From positions 1-49,008 of the forward strand of contig CAKUJM010000021.1 in NCBI GenBank assembly GCA_934661755.1: 49,008 nucleotides of DNA, written 5' to 3'. The notes below the pieces were generated by a model, which did no database searches, was not told the DNA's origin, and was given only the letters and a program-made list of their open reading frames with translations. Source of the DNA: an uncultured Lentisphaeria bacterium. Its GTDB lineage: Bacteria; Verrucomicrobiota; Lentisphaeria; Oligosphaerales; Oligosphaeraceae. The position numbers and the translations under genes are program-made. Shown piece after piece: positions 18,952 through 27,780 of this stretch (positions are counted from its first letter, which is position 1; every line of letters starts with the position of its first letter).

Positions 18952-19629
18952 ATGGCTACCATCCACCAGTCACCACGGCGCCCCCGCGCCGACCGCCTCC
19001 TCATCTTCTTCACCGGCTGGGGCATGGACGAACAGCAGACCGGGCATCTTGCCGCCGACGACGACTGCGACGTGTGGACCGTCAGCGACTATTCCGACCC
19101 GGTGCGTCTTCCCGCCATTCCGGGATGCTACCGTTCATGCACCCTGGTCGCCTGGTCGCTGGGCGTCTGGGCGGCAGCCGAGGCCGCGCCATCGCTTCCG
19201 CCGCTGGACGCCGCCATCGCCGTCAATGGCACCCTCCATCCCGTCGATGAAGCCAATGGCATCGCCCCGCACATCTTCAACGGCACCATCGACAACTGGC
19301 TTGATCCGCGCGCCCGGCGGCGCTTTCTCCTGCGCATGACCGGCTCGCCCGAGGCCGCCGCCGCCTTTCTGCCTCCGCGTCGCGATCCCTCCAGCCAGCA
19401 GCGCGAGCTGCAGGCAATCGCCAGGCGCAGCGCCGCCGCGGCGCCTGGATGCAATCCCTTCACTTGCGCGCTTGTCGGCGGAAATGACCGCATCTTCCCG
19501 CCCGCGGCCCAGCGCTATGCCTGGGGGCTTCAGCCTGCCACCCGGGTTGTCGATTTCCCCGCGCCGCATGCGCCTTTTGCCGCCTTCACCCGCTGGAGCG
19601 ACTTCCTGCGGCTTGCCGACAATGCCTGA
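18952..19629 (+). CDS. bioG: Pimeloyl-ACP methyl esterase BioG
   Basis: Alpha/beta hydrolase of the BioG (DUF452) type that frees pimeloyl-ACP from its methyl ester after chain elongation. The nucleophile is Ser69 in VAWSLGVW; a catalytic acid is likely in VGGNDRIFPP and the histidine in FPAPHAPF near the C-terminus. An early FFTGWGMDE segment is a BioG hallmark. The length of 225 residues fits. The ATG is one base after the bioF stop, and the 3' end overlaps bioC by eight bases. The operon thus uses the BioC-BioG route rather than BioH or BioI. Confidence 0.9.
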   Translation: MATIHQSPRRPRADRLLIFFTGWGMDEQQTGHLAADDDCDVWTVSDYSDPVRLPAIPGCYRSCTLVAWSLGVWAAAEAAPSLPPLDAAIAVNGTLHPVDEANGIAPHIFNGTIDNWLDPRARRRFLLRMTGSPEAAAAFLPPRRDPSSQQRELQAIARRSAAAAPGCNPFTCALVGGNDRIFPPAAQRYAWGLQPATRVVDFPAPHAPFAAFTRWSDFLRLADNA

Positions 19630-20398
19630 CGACATTGACAAACAATGCATCCGGCTGCGTTTTGCGCGCAGCTTGGACACCTACGCGGCCGCCGCCACCG
19701 TCCAGCGGGAGATGGCCAGGCGGCTTGTTGAGGAGCTTGTCGCGGCCACGGGGCAGCGCATATTTCCGCGGGTCGCCGAGGCTGGTTGCGGTACCGGAGT
19801 GCTTACCGGCCTGGTCGAGCGGCATCTTGGCTACTCCCGGCTTTTCCTCTTCGATCTTGTTCCGGAATGCGCCCGGCTTCATCAGGGGCGGCGCCATGCC
19901 ACCTTCGTGGCCGGAGACATCGAGCAGCTGCCGCTGCCCGGCCAGCTCGACCTGTTCATCGCCAACGCCGTCTTTCAGTGGATGCGCGATCTGCCCGGGC
20001 TTCTCCGCCGCATTGCCGCCGCCCTCCGCCCCGGCGCCATCCTCGCCTTCACCACCTTCGGGCCGCAGAACCTCCGCGAAATCGCCGCCATCACCGGGAA
20101 GGGGCTGTGCTACCCCGGCATCCCGGAGTGGAAACAGCTCCTCGCCGCCGGCGATTTCCAGCTCCTGGCATCCGCCGGGCGGCTCCAGCAGCTCTTTTTT
20201 GATTCCCCCATCGACGCGCTCAGGCATCTCAAGGACACCGGCGTGAACGCGACCGCAAATTCGCGCCCCTGGTCCCGGCGGCAGCTTGAGGACTTTGCCG
20301 GCCAATACCGGCAGCGCTTCGGCAATCCCGGACAGGGCAGCGTGCCGCTGACCTATCATCCGCTCTCATTCGTCGCCAGGCGAGGGCCAATATCCTGA
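19622..20398 (+). CDS. bioC: Malonyl-ACP O-methyltransferase BioC
   Basis: SAM-dependent methyltransferase that caps malonyl-ACP so the fatty-acid system can build pimelate for biotin. The typical BioC opening is present (Phe14 in RLRFARSLDTY, where most members have a FDRAA-like stretch), followed by motif I VAEAGCGTGVLT at about residues 51-62, the DLVPE strand-2 acid, and the ANAVFQWM segment common in BioC. The length of 258 residues is normal. The ATG at 19622 overlaps the end of bioG, so translation is coupled. The stop codon lies at the left end of a dispersed palindrome, which may act as terminator. Confidence 0.9.
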   Translation: MPDDIDKQCIRLRFARSLDTYAAAATVQREMARRLVEELVAATGQRIFPRVAEAGCGTGVLTGLVERHLGYSRLFLFDLVPECARLHQGRRHATFVAGDIEQLPLPGQLDLFIANAVFQWMRDLPGLLRRIAAALRPGAILAFTTFGPQNLREIAAITGKGLCYPGIPEWKQLLAAGDFQLLASAGRLQQLFFDSPIDALRHLKDTGVNATANSRPWSRRQLEDFAGQYRQRFGNPGQGSVPLTYHPLSFVARRGPIS

Positions 20399-20517
20399 AT
20401 TCGCGAAGTGAGGCGATTTCGCATCAGAATGGGTGAATTTGAGGGAGCGTGCCGGGAGCGCGTGACCAAAAAATGACGAAATCATGGCGCGGGAGGGCCA
20501 ACTTCACGGCCTTCAGG
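20394..20517 (-). repeat. Dispersed palindromic repeat, copy 2 (between convergent genes)
   Basis: This 124-base imperfect palindrome begins CCTGAATTCGCGAAGT and ends ACTTCACGGCCTTCAGG. The inner arms carry CGATTTCGCATCAGAATG and TTTGAGGGAGCGTGCC on the left, against GACGAAATCATGGCGC on the right. Orientation is opposite to copies 1 and 5. It overlaps the bioC stop and sits between the convergent bioC and CDF genes, where a long hairpin could stop transcription from both sides. Confidence 0.75.
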
Positions 20518-20573
20518 AGTATAGGCCATATCAATTCCCTCCGCCGGCAGCCGGCGTCATTTCCGGGAAGGAG

Positions 20574-21710
20574 CTATACGAATTCAGTCTCGATGACCAG
20601 CTCCACGCGGTATTGCGGATAGTGGCCGTGGATCATGGCCAGAAAGTCGCGGCGCAGCGCCTCGGTGTCGCGCAACGCATGGTCAACCAGCAGGTCGCAG
20701 AAGATCTGCTGGTGGTCCGGCGGAATATACAGCGCATGATAGCTCAGGACATGATCGTGCGATTTGACGAAGTCGTTGATCAGCAGCCTGACTTTCTGGA
20801 CAATCTCGTGGTCGTTGTCGACGGCATATACCCCGAAGACCATCGTGACCCCGAACTCCCTCTGGATCCGCTGCTGGAGGGGCTGGGTGATCTCGTAGAC
20901 GTCGCCCAGCTTGCTGTCGTGGTCCAGCTCGATATTGACCGACCCGGAATATTGTCCGGGGCCATAGTCGTGGATCTTCATGTCGGCGGCGTTGATGATG
21001 CCGGGGGTCTTGCGGATTTCCTCGTAGATGCGCTGGGCCAGCTGGCGGCTGGCGGCGACGCCGAGCAGCGAGTCCACGGTGCTCATCAGCAAATCCAGTC
21101 CGGTTTTGACAACATAAAGCGAGGTGATCATGCCGGCGATGGCATCTATTGAAATGCCGGTCAGCATGAAGAACAGCGCGGAGACGATGGTGACTCCCGA
21201 GACCAGCGAGTCATTGCAGCAATCCTGGCCGACTCCGGCCAGCAGCGTCGAGTCGATTCTCCTTCCCTGTCTGATGGTGTAGCGCCCGAACAGCAGCTTG
21301 ATGATGGCGGACACCGCGATGACCGAAACCACAACGGCATTGGTCTTCAGCTGGACCGGATGGAAGAACAGCTTTGCCGAGCCAATGAGGAATTGGATGC
21401 CGGTGACGATGATCACCGTGGCGATCAGCAGGCTGGTCAGGTATTCCGCCCGTCCGAAGCCGAAGGGATGCTGCGGCGTGGGCTGCCGTCTCGACACCTT
21501 GGCGCCGGCGATGGTGATTATGGCGGCCAGCGAGTCGGTCGCGTTGTTGACCCCCTCCGCGATTACGGCGATGGAATTTGCCAGCAGTCCGATGATGATC
21601 TTCAATGCCGCCATCGCGGCATTGACCATGATGCTGAAAAGCGAGGTCATGACAATGACCCCGCTGCGGCTGTCCGGGTCCTGGCGGAATAATTTGTACA
21701 GGCAGTTCAT
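20574..21710 (-). CDS. Cation diffusion facilitator (CDF) metal transporter
   Basis: Inner-membrane divalent metal/proton antiporter, 378 residues, with about six hydrophobic segments and a cytoplasmic C-terminal domain. Metal-site motifs are EGVNNATDS in TM2 and GQDCCNDS in TM5. The asparagine-containing NxxD pattern is typical of Mn2+- or Fe2+-type CDFs rather than the HxxxD of zinc exporters, but the metal is uncertain. The HPFGFGRAEYLTSL loop after TM2 is a family signature. The soluble tail from about residue 215 has KIHDYGPG and VNIELDHDSKLGD. The ATG at 21710 begins a short cytoplasmic N-terminus before TM1. It converges on bioC. Confidence 0.9.
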   Translation of the reverse strand: MNCLYKLFRQDPDSRSGVIVMTSLFSIMVNAAMAALKIIIGLLANSIAVIAEGVNNATDSLAAIITIAGAKVSRRQPTPQHPFGFGRAEYLTSLLIATVIIVTGIQFLIGSAKLFFHPVQLKTNAVVVSVIAVSAIIKLLFGRYTIRQGRRIDSTLLAGVGQDCCNDSLVSGVTIVSALFFMLTGISIDAIAGMITSLYVVKTGLDLLMSTVDSLLGVAASRQLAQRIYEEIRKTPGIINAADMKIHDYGPGQYSGSVNIELDHDSKLGDVYEITQPLQQRIQREFGVTMVFGVYAVDNDHEIVQKVRLLINDFVKSHDHVLSYHALYIPPDHQQIFCDLLVDHALRDTEALRRDFLAMIHGHYPQYRVELVIETEFV

Positions 21711-21835
21711 TGTTTCAGGGAAGTTGCTGGCGCGATCGGCGGTGCGCCAAATTTAGCACCTCTTCCCGGAACAATGTTGCGGCAGGGCGGTTTTTCCGCC
21801 AGGGGCTGCGGTTTGCGCCGCTCCCGCCGCGACGC

Positions 21836-24088
21836 TCATTGGGGCTGGAACAGCTCCCTGGGCAGATCCCGCCTTTCCTCGGCAAGCCGTTCGAAGATTG
21901 CGGCGATGGCCGCTTCGGACACGTTGTCGAATTGCAGATAGAATGGCTCCTCCTCCAGGGTGACATCCTCGCTGACGCTGGCCGGCATCCCGAAGAAGTC
22001 GTAGCTGCGGTGGGGCGGCAGTTCCGGCAGGCGCAGCGGTTTGCCGCCCTGGATGTCCCACAGCGCGGCAAGCACGCCCTTCTCGCCGTGGTACAGCGCG
22101 GCGTAGGCATCATTGTCCAGGGCGATCAGCCGTCCCGGCATGGCGCGGCCTTCCAGCATGCGGGCGAAGCCATTTACCGCCGGGATCTCCGGAGTGGGCG
22201 AACCGTCATATTCGATGTGGGTGAATTCATGGATGTAGGTGTTCCTGGGGCAGAGGGTGTTGTTCTGCGGCAGCGCCCCCATCGAGGTGAATGGCCCTTT
22301 TCCGCAGACAGAGGCCAGGATGGCGTCGCGGATGCAGAATGCCGCCTTCTGGCGATAGTCCCGCGCTGCCCACCATACCGAAGGGAAGACCGGATATTCC
22401 GGGGGGATGTCGTGCTTGCGCCGGGAATAGCCGCGGATTCGTGCGCAGTACATTTTTTCGGAATGCCAGATCGGCATTTCGGCATTGTGCTTCTTGAGCT
22501 GGCCATTCACGGCCTCATAATGGCTGATCACCCCGTAGCGGCCGCGTTCCGGCGCGGCATCGCTGTACAGGTGGGTGGAGAGCATGTCCATGTATTTTCC
22601 GCCGCCCAGCTCCAGCAGCTCGATTGTCCAGGGCTGGGGGACCAGTCCGAGATCGGCGGTGGCGCAGCCCCCGACCACCCGTGCCGCCGGGTCGGAGGCC
22701 TTGGCCGCCTCGTATCCCGCCTTCAGATACTCGAGGTATTGCCTGGGGGGCATGTGGTTCGGCTCATTGAGCATCTCGTAGGTGTCGGCCCTGCCTCGGC
22801 AATGGGCGACCGTCGCCGCGACGAAATTCCTCCAGATTCCGACATCCAGCAGACCGGTGTCGGGGTTCTTCGACCATTCCGGACACCACCGGGCCGAATT
22901 GCCCAGACACAGCAGCAGCCGCAAATTGGCGTTCTGGGCCTCGTCGAGGATTGGATCGAGGGTGTCGAAGCTGAAGGTGCCGTCGCTTTTGGCCACATCG
23001 TGCAGATATACGATTCCGCGCAGCCAGCCATATCCCAGATCGCGTATCAGCTGGAGCGGGCTGGTGCCCTCGCCATGCAGGTGGTCCCCGGACTCCACCG
23101 ACAGCGGCCAGTAGTCCGGAAGCGGTCCGCGGTATTCCATTGGGCGGTATACCGCGTAGATCGCCTCGTCATATGCGCCATGGTCGCCCTCGAAGACGAT
23201 CCGGTAGTATCCGCAGGGCAGGGCAGGCAGCGGCAGCGTCTCCATGGCGCCAGAATGCGGCGCGACGCTTTTTTGCACGATGCCGCTTTTGACTTCCTTG
23301 AACCAGTAGTCGCTGATGGTGTAGCGGATGGCGAACTGTCCTTCGGCTCCGGTATTGTTCCGGAAGCGCAGCGTGGCCTTGGCCTCCCCGGCTTCGTCTT
23401 CGCGGAAGATCCGGCCGGGCTTTTCGATGACGGCGCCGAACTCGAATGGTTCCGCCTGGTAGGCGGTGGCCGCTTCACCCTCTTCCAGCTGCACGGCGTC
23501 GATCCAGAGGACTGCCAGATTCTCCGATGCCGGCAGCCAGATCTTCACGCAACGGTGATCAGTGACCTCGGACTTTTCCATCTTGAAGGTCAGCACGAAG
23601 CGCTGCCAGTCGGGGGTGGCGATGCAATTGCGCGTCACGGCGTTGCTCTTGCCGTCGGCGACCGGTTCATTCACCTCCATCAGGAAGGGCTGCTGCGCCT
23701 GTTGTCCACGCACCCATGCGGAGAGGGTGTAGCTCTTCCCCTTCTCCAGCTTCACCAGGTTGAAGTAGAGGCATCCCCGTCGGGACGAGTCGGCATGCCT
23801 GGTCTCGGGAGTGACCAGGTGCGCGTCCTCGCGTCCGGGAATTGGCGGCAGGCTCCAGATGCCATCCTTCACCAGCCGCAGGCTGTATTCGCCCTCGTGC
23901 GGATTCTCCGGGTCGTACAATGACGATTCGCCGTCACGAAGCAGATGCCTTTGCTCGGATACCGCAATGAAATTATGCGGTCCGACTTCGAAGCCGCTGC
24001 CGGCGCCCAGCAGATTCCTCGAGGGTGCGGCAGCCGCAATGCCGCCGGCGACCAGCAGGGAGGCCATGGCAAGTGTAGTGTTTTTCAT
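21836..24088 (-). CDS. Secreted clan GH-A glycoside hydrolase (GH39-like) with N-terminal carbohydrate-binding-like domain
   Basis: The 750-residue protein starts with a signal peptide (MKNTTLAMASLLVAGGIAAA, cleavage near AAAAPS), so it is exported. Residues about 25-215 look like a CBM4/9-type jelly-roll (EGEYSLRLVK, YTLSAWVRG, WIDAVQLEEG). A beta domain follows, and from about residue 330 a TIM barrel with the general acid Glu442 in MLNEPNH and the nucleophile Glu544 in PIWHSEKMY. This is the clan GH-A arrangement, closest to GH39 or GH5-like enzymes; the substrate cannot be read. The ATG at 24088 is chosen for its signal peptide; the open frame to 24175 crosses a repeat. It is last in an operon after the fucosidase and a pseudopilin. 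Confidence 0.82.
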   Translation of the reverse strand: MKNTTLAMASLLVAGGIAAAAPSRNLLGAGSGFEVGPHNFIAVSEQRHLLRDGESSLYDPENPHEGEYSLRLVKDGIWSLPPIPGREDAHLVTPETRHADSSRRGCLYFNLVKLEKGKSYTLSAWVRGQQAQQPFLMEVNEPVADGKSNAVTRNCIATPDWQRFVLTFKMEKSEVTDHRCVKIWLPASENLAVLWIDAVQLEEGEAATAYQAEPFEFGAVIEKPGRIFREDEAGEAKATLRFRNNTGAEGQFAIRYTISDYWFKEVKSGIVQKSVAPHSGAMETLPLPALPCGYYRIVFEGDHGAYDEAIYAVYRPMEYRGPLPDYWPLSVESGDHLHGEGTSPLQLIRDLGYGWLRGIVYLHDVAKSDGTFSFDTLDPILDEAQNANLRLLLCLGNSARWCPEWSKNPDTGLLDVGIWRNFVAATVAHCRGRADTYEMLNEPNHMPPRQYLEYLKAGYEAAKASDPAARVVGGCATADLGLVPQPWTIELLELGGGKYMDMLSTHLYSDAAPERGRYGVISHYEAVNGQLKKHNAEMPIWHSEKMYCARIRGYSRRKHDIPPEYPVFPSVWWAARDYRQKAAFCIRDAILASVCGKGPFTSMGALPQNNTLCPRNTYIHEFTHIEYDGSPTPEIPAVNGFARMLEGRAMPGRLIALDNDAYAALYHGEKGVLAALWDIQGGKPLRLPELPPHRSYDFFGMPASVSEDVTLEEEPFYLQFDNVSEAAIAAIFERLAEERRDLPRELFQPQ

Positions 24089-24112
24089 GGTGTTGTGGAC
24101 AGGCAATGGTAA

Positions 24113-24180
24113 CTGGATTCCGTGGTGAAGCTGGTACTTTTGCGTCGTGAAGAGGATTTTTGAGGGAGCGTGCATGCGGG
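24113..24180. repeat. Half copy of the dispersed palindromic repeat
   Basis: The arm CTGGATTCCGTGGTGAAGC, then TTTTGCGTCGTGAAGAGG and ATTTTTGAGGGAGCGTGC, matches the left arm of the copies at 20394 and 32233. The opposite arm is missing or unrecognisable. It fills the spacer between the pseudopilin stop (24200) and the hydrolase start (24088), inside a presumed operon. Confidence 0.65.
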
Positions 24181-24199
24181 ACGCCGCGCCAGGCTTGCC

Positions 24200-24874
<675 letters not shown>

Positions 24875-24911
24875 GATGTGGTTCCTCCTGTTTTGGGGTG
24901 AAGAAATACGG

Positions 24912-26573
24912 TCATCTCCGTTGTATTTTCAGCATTATGAAATTCATGCGCTCGGCCTCGGGGGCGAGGAGCCGGGTGGTGCGCAAGGTGACATCCATCA
25001 ATCCCGGGCGGGCGATTTCGACATCGCCGATGATGCTGGTGCAGCGCTGGTAGTACCTTCCGCTGGCGGGCGAATCCGCCTGCAGTCGCGCGCTTTTGCT
25101 GAGGCCGTCCACCCCGAATTCGACAATGCGCTCTCCGCACCATGGCCGCGAGTGCCTTGCGCTTTCGGAGACGCAGGCGACCTGGTATCTTCCGGGATGC
25201 GGCAGCCTGATCCGCCAGGCCAGCGGCCGGCCGGGGTGGTTCCAGTCTTCGGCGTTGCCATTTGGCAGCAGCTCCAGCACTCCGTCCACTGGCGACGGGA
25301 CTTCGGAGAGCACGGGCGCGCCGTCGAAATGCAGCCGCGCCTGCGGCCAGAGGCCGTCAAGCCCCGCGGTGTCCAGCGAAATCACGTCGCCGTCCTGCCG
25401 GAACGGCACATTGGCGGCGAGGATGCGGTTTTCAAGGCCGCACAGCTCCAGATGCGGGCGGGCGTGGTCCAGGAAGATCCCCATCCGGCCTTCGCCGGCG
25501 AGCACGCGCAGGCCATCCAGCTCCTGGTGGAAGGGATTGCCGGCGTCGCCGTCGAAGGCATCGCCGTTGTCGTGCCACCACCGGGCGACCTCGCGCAGGA
25601 CCTCCTGGCTTTCCTGCGGCAGGTGGCCCTCGGCGTCAGGGCCGAAATTGAGCAGGTAGTTGCAATGCTTGCCGGCCAGCTCCAGCAGCTGGCCGACGAC
25701 TTCGTGCGGGCTCTTCCAATTGTGGTCGTTGCGCTTGTATCCCCAGGTGTCATTCAGGGTGGCGGGGCATTCGAGCAATCCGGTGGCGGCGATGCCGGGC
25801 AGCTGGTTGTCCCCCAGCGATCCGAAGTCGCCGCAGCCATTGCCGATGCGCCCGCTGATCAGGCATTGCGGCTGGAGGCGCAGGACCGTCTCGCGCAATT
25901 TGCGGCTGTCCGCGGCTGAAATGCTGTTCGGGCAGTCGAACCACATCAGCGAGACCTCGCCGTAGTTGGTCAGCAGCTCGGTCACCTGCGGCAGCACCTT
26001 GCCGTTGAAGTAGCGCGAGAAGTCCTTGCGGCCAGGATCCGGGAAATCCCAGTCGTTGCCCCAGGATACGCCGCCGACATTCTTCTCGGCCCCGGGGCCC
26101 GGGTCGCCGCCGTCCGGCTCGTGCCAGTCCAGGTCATGCGAGTAGTAGATCCCCAGGCGCAGGCCGTATTTGCGGCAGGCCGCGGCAAATTCCGCCAGCG
26201 CGTCGCGGCCATAGGGCGTGGAGTCGACAATGTTGAAGGGCGAGTGGGCGGTCCGGAACATCGCAAAGCCCTCGTGGTGCTTGGCGGTGAACACCGCGTA
26301 TTTCATCCCGGCGTCCCGGAACATCCGGCACCATTGGTCCGGGTCGTAGGCGCGGGGGTTGAATTGCGCCGACAGCTTCGCGTATTCGGCGGCGGGGATG
26401 CGCAGGCGCGCCTGCATCCATTCCGCGCAGTGCCCGCAGTCCCGGCCATGCCAGAAGCCCGCCGGGATGCTGTAAAGCCCCCAGTGGACGAACGCCCCGA
26501 AGCGGGCGTTGCGGAACCAATTGCCCCTGTCTTCCGCCATTATTGCATTTTTACTTGTTTGGTGATTATCCAT
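24912..26573 (-). CDS. GH29 alpha-L-fucosidase
   Basis: Retaining alpha-L-fucosidase of 553 residues. Landmarks are FGAFVHWGLYSIPAG at the start of the barrel (His30), KHHEGFAMF at 98-106, and MWFDCPNS with the nucleophile Asp213. Typical PGRKDFSRYFNG and the C-terminal beta-sandwich follow. No signal peptide is visible, so it may act on imported oligosaccharides. Two starts are possible: the ATG at 26573, which lies only 11 bases after a TATAAT and would give an almost leaderless mRNA, or the ATG at 26540 (MAEDRGNWF), directly before the conserved domain. No Shine-Dalgarno is clear for either. It leads the fucosidase, pseudopilin, GH39-like operon. Confidence 0.93.
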   Translation of the reverse strand: MDNHQTSKNAIMAEDRGNWFRNARFGAFVHWGLYSIPAGFWHGRDCGHCAEWMQARLRIPAAEYAKLSAQFNPRAYDPDQWCRMFRDAGMKYAVFTAKHHEGFAMFRTAHSPFNIVDSTPYGRDALAEFAAACRKYGLRLGIYYSHDLDWHEPDGGDPGPGAEKNVGGVSWGNDWDFPDPGRKDFSRYFNGKVLPQVTELLTNYGEVSLMWFDCPNSISAADSRKLRETVLRLQPQCLISGRIGNGCGDFGSLGDNQLPGIAATGLLECPATLNDTWGYKRNDHNWKSPHEVVGQLLELAGKHCNYLLNFGPDAEGHLPQESQEVLREVARWWHDNGDAFDGDAGNPFHQELDGLRVLAGEGRMGIFLDHARPHLELCGLENRILAANVPFRQDGDVISLDTAGLDGLWPQARLHFDGAPVLSEVPSPVDGVLELLPNGNAEDWNHPGRPLAWRIRLPHPGRYQVACVSESARHSRPWCGERIVEFGVDGLSKSARLQADSPASGRYYQRCTSIIGDVEIARPGLMDVTLRTTRLLAPEAERMNFIMLKIQRR

Positions 26574-26584
26574 AGTTTGCCATA

Positions 26585-26590
26585 ATTATA
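26585..26590 (-). promoter_or_regulatory. TATAAT -10 box before the fucosidase
   Basis: A perfect minus-strand TATAAT at 26585-26590 lies 11 bases before the first fucosidase ATG. No good -35 box is seen; the position holds an AT-rich TTTTTC-like stretch. An imperfect inverted repeat TTGCACTTTTT/AAAAAGCGCAA lies upstream at 26634-26658 between the divergent genes and could be an operator. Confidence 0.4.
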
Positions 26591-26744
26591 CTAAAAGCGA
26601 CGATAATGAAAAATGGATTATTTTGTGAAAACTTTGCACTTTTTCAAAAAAAGCGCAATTTTTGGCTGGTGGCGAAAGGGGGATGCGCCAGGGCAGGCCT
26701 CCGCCGCCAGACCATGCCGGAGGGGTTATATTCTGCGTCATGCC

Positions 26745-26769
26745 CGGAGAGATCGCTCTCCGTTTTTTT
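26745..26769 (+). terminator. Intrinsic terminator in the pdxK leader
   Basis: The perfect stem CGGAGAG-ATCG-CTCTCCG (26745-26762) is followed directly by seven T. It lies only about 60 bases before the pdxK ATG and points the same way, with no gene upstream on this strand. It either ends a small untranslated RNA or attenuates pdxK. Confidence 0.7.
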
Positions 26770-26827
26770 CGACTGGTTTTTTATGAAGCCAGGTTCCACT
26801 AGACAACAATTGCTTCTGTTGGTGATT

Positions 26828-27643
26828 ATGGATACGATAAAGAAGGTCCTCACCATCGCCGGGTCGGATTGCTCGGGTGGTGCGGGGTTGCAGGCGGATT
26901 TGAAGACATTCCAGGAACGGGATGTCTTCGGGATGTGCGCCATCACGGTGCTGGTCTCCATGGATCCCAAGACCTGGTCCCACAATATCCATCCGGTGGA
27001 CATGGCGACCATCCGCGAACAGGCGGCGACCACTTTGGACGGCATTGGCGTGGATGCCCTCAAGACTGGCATGCTCCCGACGGTGGAGATCATCCGCGGC
27101 GTCGGCGAGCTGATCGCCGCGCATCATGTGCCGCATGTGGTGATCGATCCGGTGATGGTCTGCAAGGGGACGAATGTGCCGGTTTTCCCGGAGAACACCC
27201 TGGCGATGATCGAGTCGCTGCTGCCGGTGGCCGAAGTCGTCACTCCGAACGCCTTTGAGGCCTCGCAGCTGGCGGGGATGGGCGATTTGCGCACACCGGA
27301 GGATTGCGAGGCGGCGGCACGGCGCATCCATGAGCTGGGCGCGAAGAATGTGGTCGTCAAGGCCGCGCGGATTTTCCCGGACTACGCCGCCGATCTGCTC
27401 TATGATGGCGAGCAATTCCACTGGCTTCGCAGCCAGCGCCTGGACACCCGCTGGACCCATGGCGCCGGATGCACCTTCTCGGCCTGCATCACCGCTGAGT
27501 TGGCCAAGGGCGCCGATGTGCGCAACGCCTTTGTCACCGCGCATGACTTCCTGCAGGCGGCGCTGCGCGGCGGCTTCCCGTTCAACGAATTCACCGGCCC
27601 GGTGTATCACAAGGCGTACGCCAAGCTCCACGGCGGCTGCTAG
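26828..27643 (+). CDS. pdxK: Pyridoxine/pyridoxal kinase of the ThiD-like type (PdxK)
   Basis: The 271-residue protein phosphorylates vitamin B6 vitamers or the thiamine precursor HMP. It opens with KKVLTIAGSDCSGGAGLQADLK, shares MDPKTWSH, DALKTGMLPT, DPVMVCKG and VVTPNAFEA with Gram-positive PdxK proteins of the ThiD fold, and has the catalytic HGAGCTFSA motif with Cys215. The cysteine there and the overall likeness to Staphylococcus/Bacillus PdxK favour pyridoxal kinase over HMP kinase. The ATG at 26828 is directly before the first strand; the open frame upstream is spacer. It is preceded by a terminator hairpin, and no other B6 or thiamine gene is close. Confidence 0.88.
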   Translation: MDTIKKVLTIAGSDCSGGAGLQADLKTFQERDVFGMCAITVLVSMDPKTWSHNIHPVDMATIREQAATTLDGIGVDALKTGMLPTVEIIRGVGELIAAHHVPHVVIDPVMVCKGTNVPVFPENTLAMIESLLPVAEVVTPNAFEASQLAGMGDLRTPEDCEAAARRIHELGAKNVVVKAARIFPDYAADLLYDGEQFHWLRSQRLDTRWTHGAGCTFSACITAELAKGADVRNAFVTAHDFLQAALRGGFPFNEFTGPVYHKAYAKLHGGC

Positions 27644-27681
27644 GGCGCGTGGAGCCGCGCCGCCGGCATTCATGGGACAGC

Positions 27682-27724
27682 TTGGCGCAAAATGCAGTTT
27701 ACGCGCAGTTGCATTTGCGCCAGG
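27682..27724. repeat. Hairpin TGGCGCAAAATGCA / TGCATTTGCGCCA
   Basis: Near-perfect inverted repeat with a one-base bulge and a 13-base loop, 40 bases after the pdxK stop. It lacks a T-tail. The GCGCAAAA word is shared with other spacer repeats here, so it may be a short relative of the dispersed family. Confidence 0.55.
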
Positions 27725-27780
27725 CTGGCCGGAATGGGTGGCGGGGAGGACATGTTTTTTTAGTTGCGGCACTTGAAACT

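Noticed and set aside
21710..23923. A 737-codon open frame on the plus strand
   Set aside because: It lies opposite the well-supported clan GH-A hydrolase and CDF start, and its translation shows the Arg/Gly/Val-rich look of an antisense shadow in GC-rich DNA.
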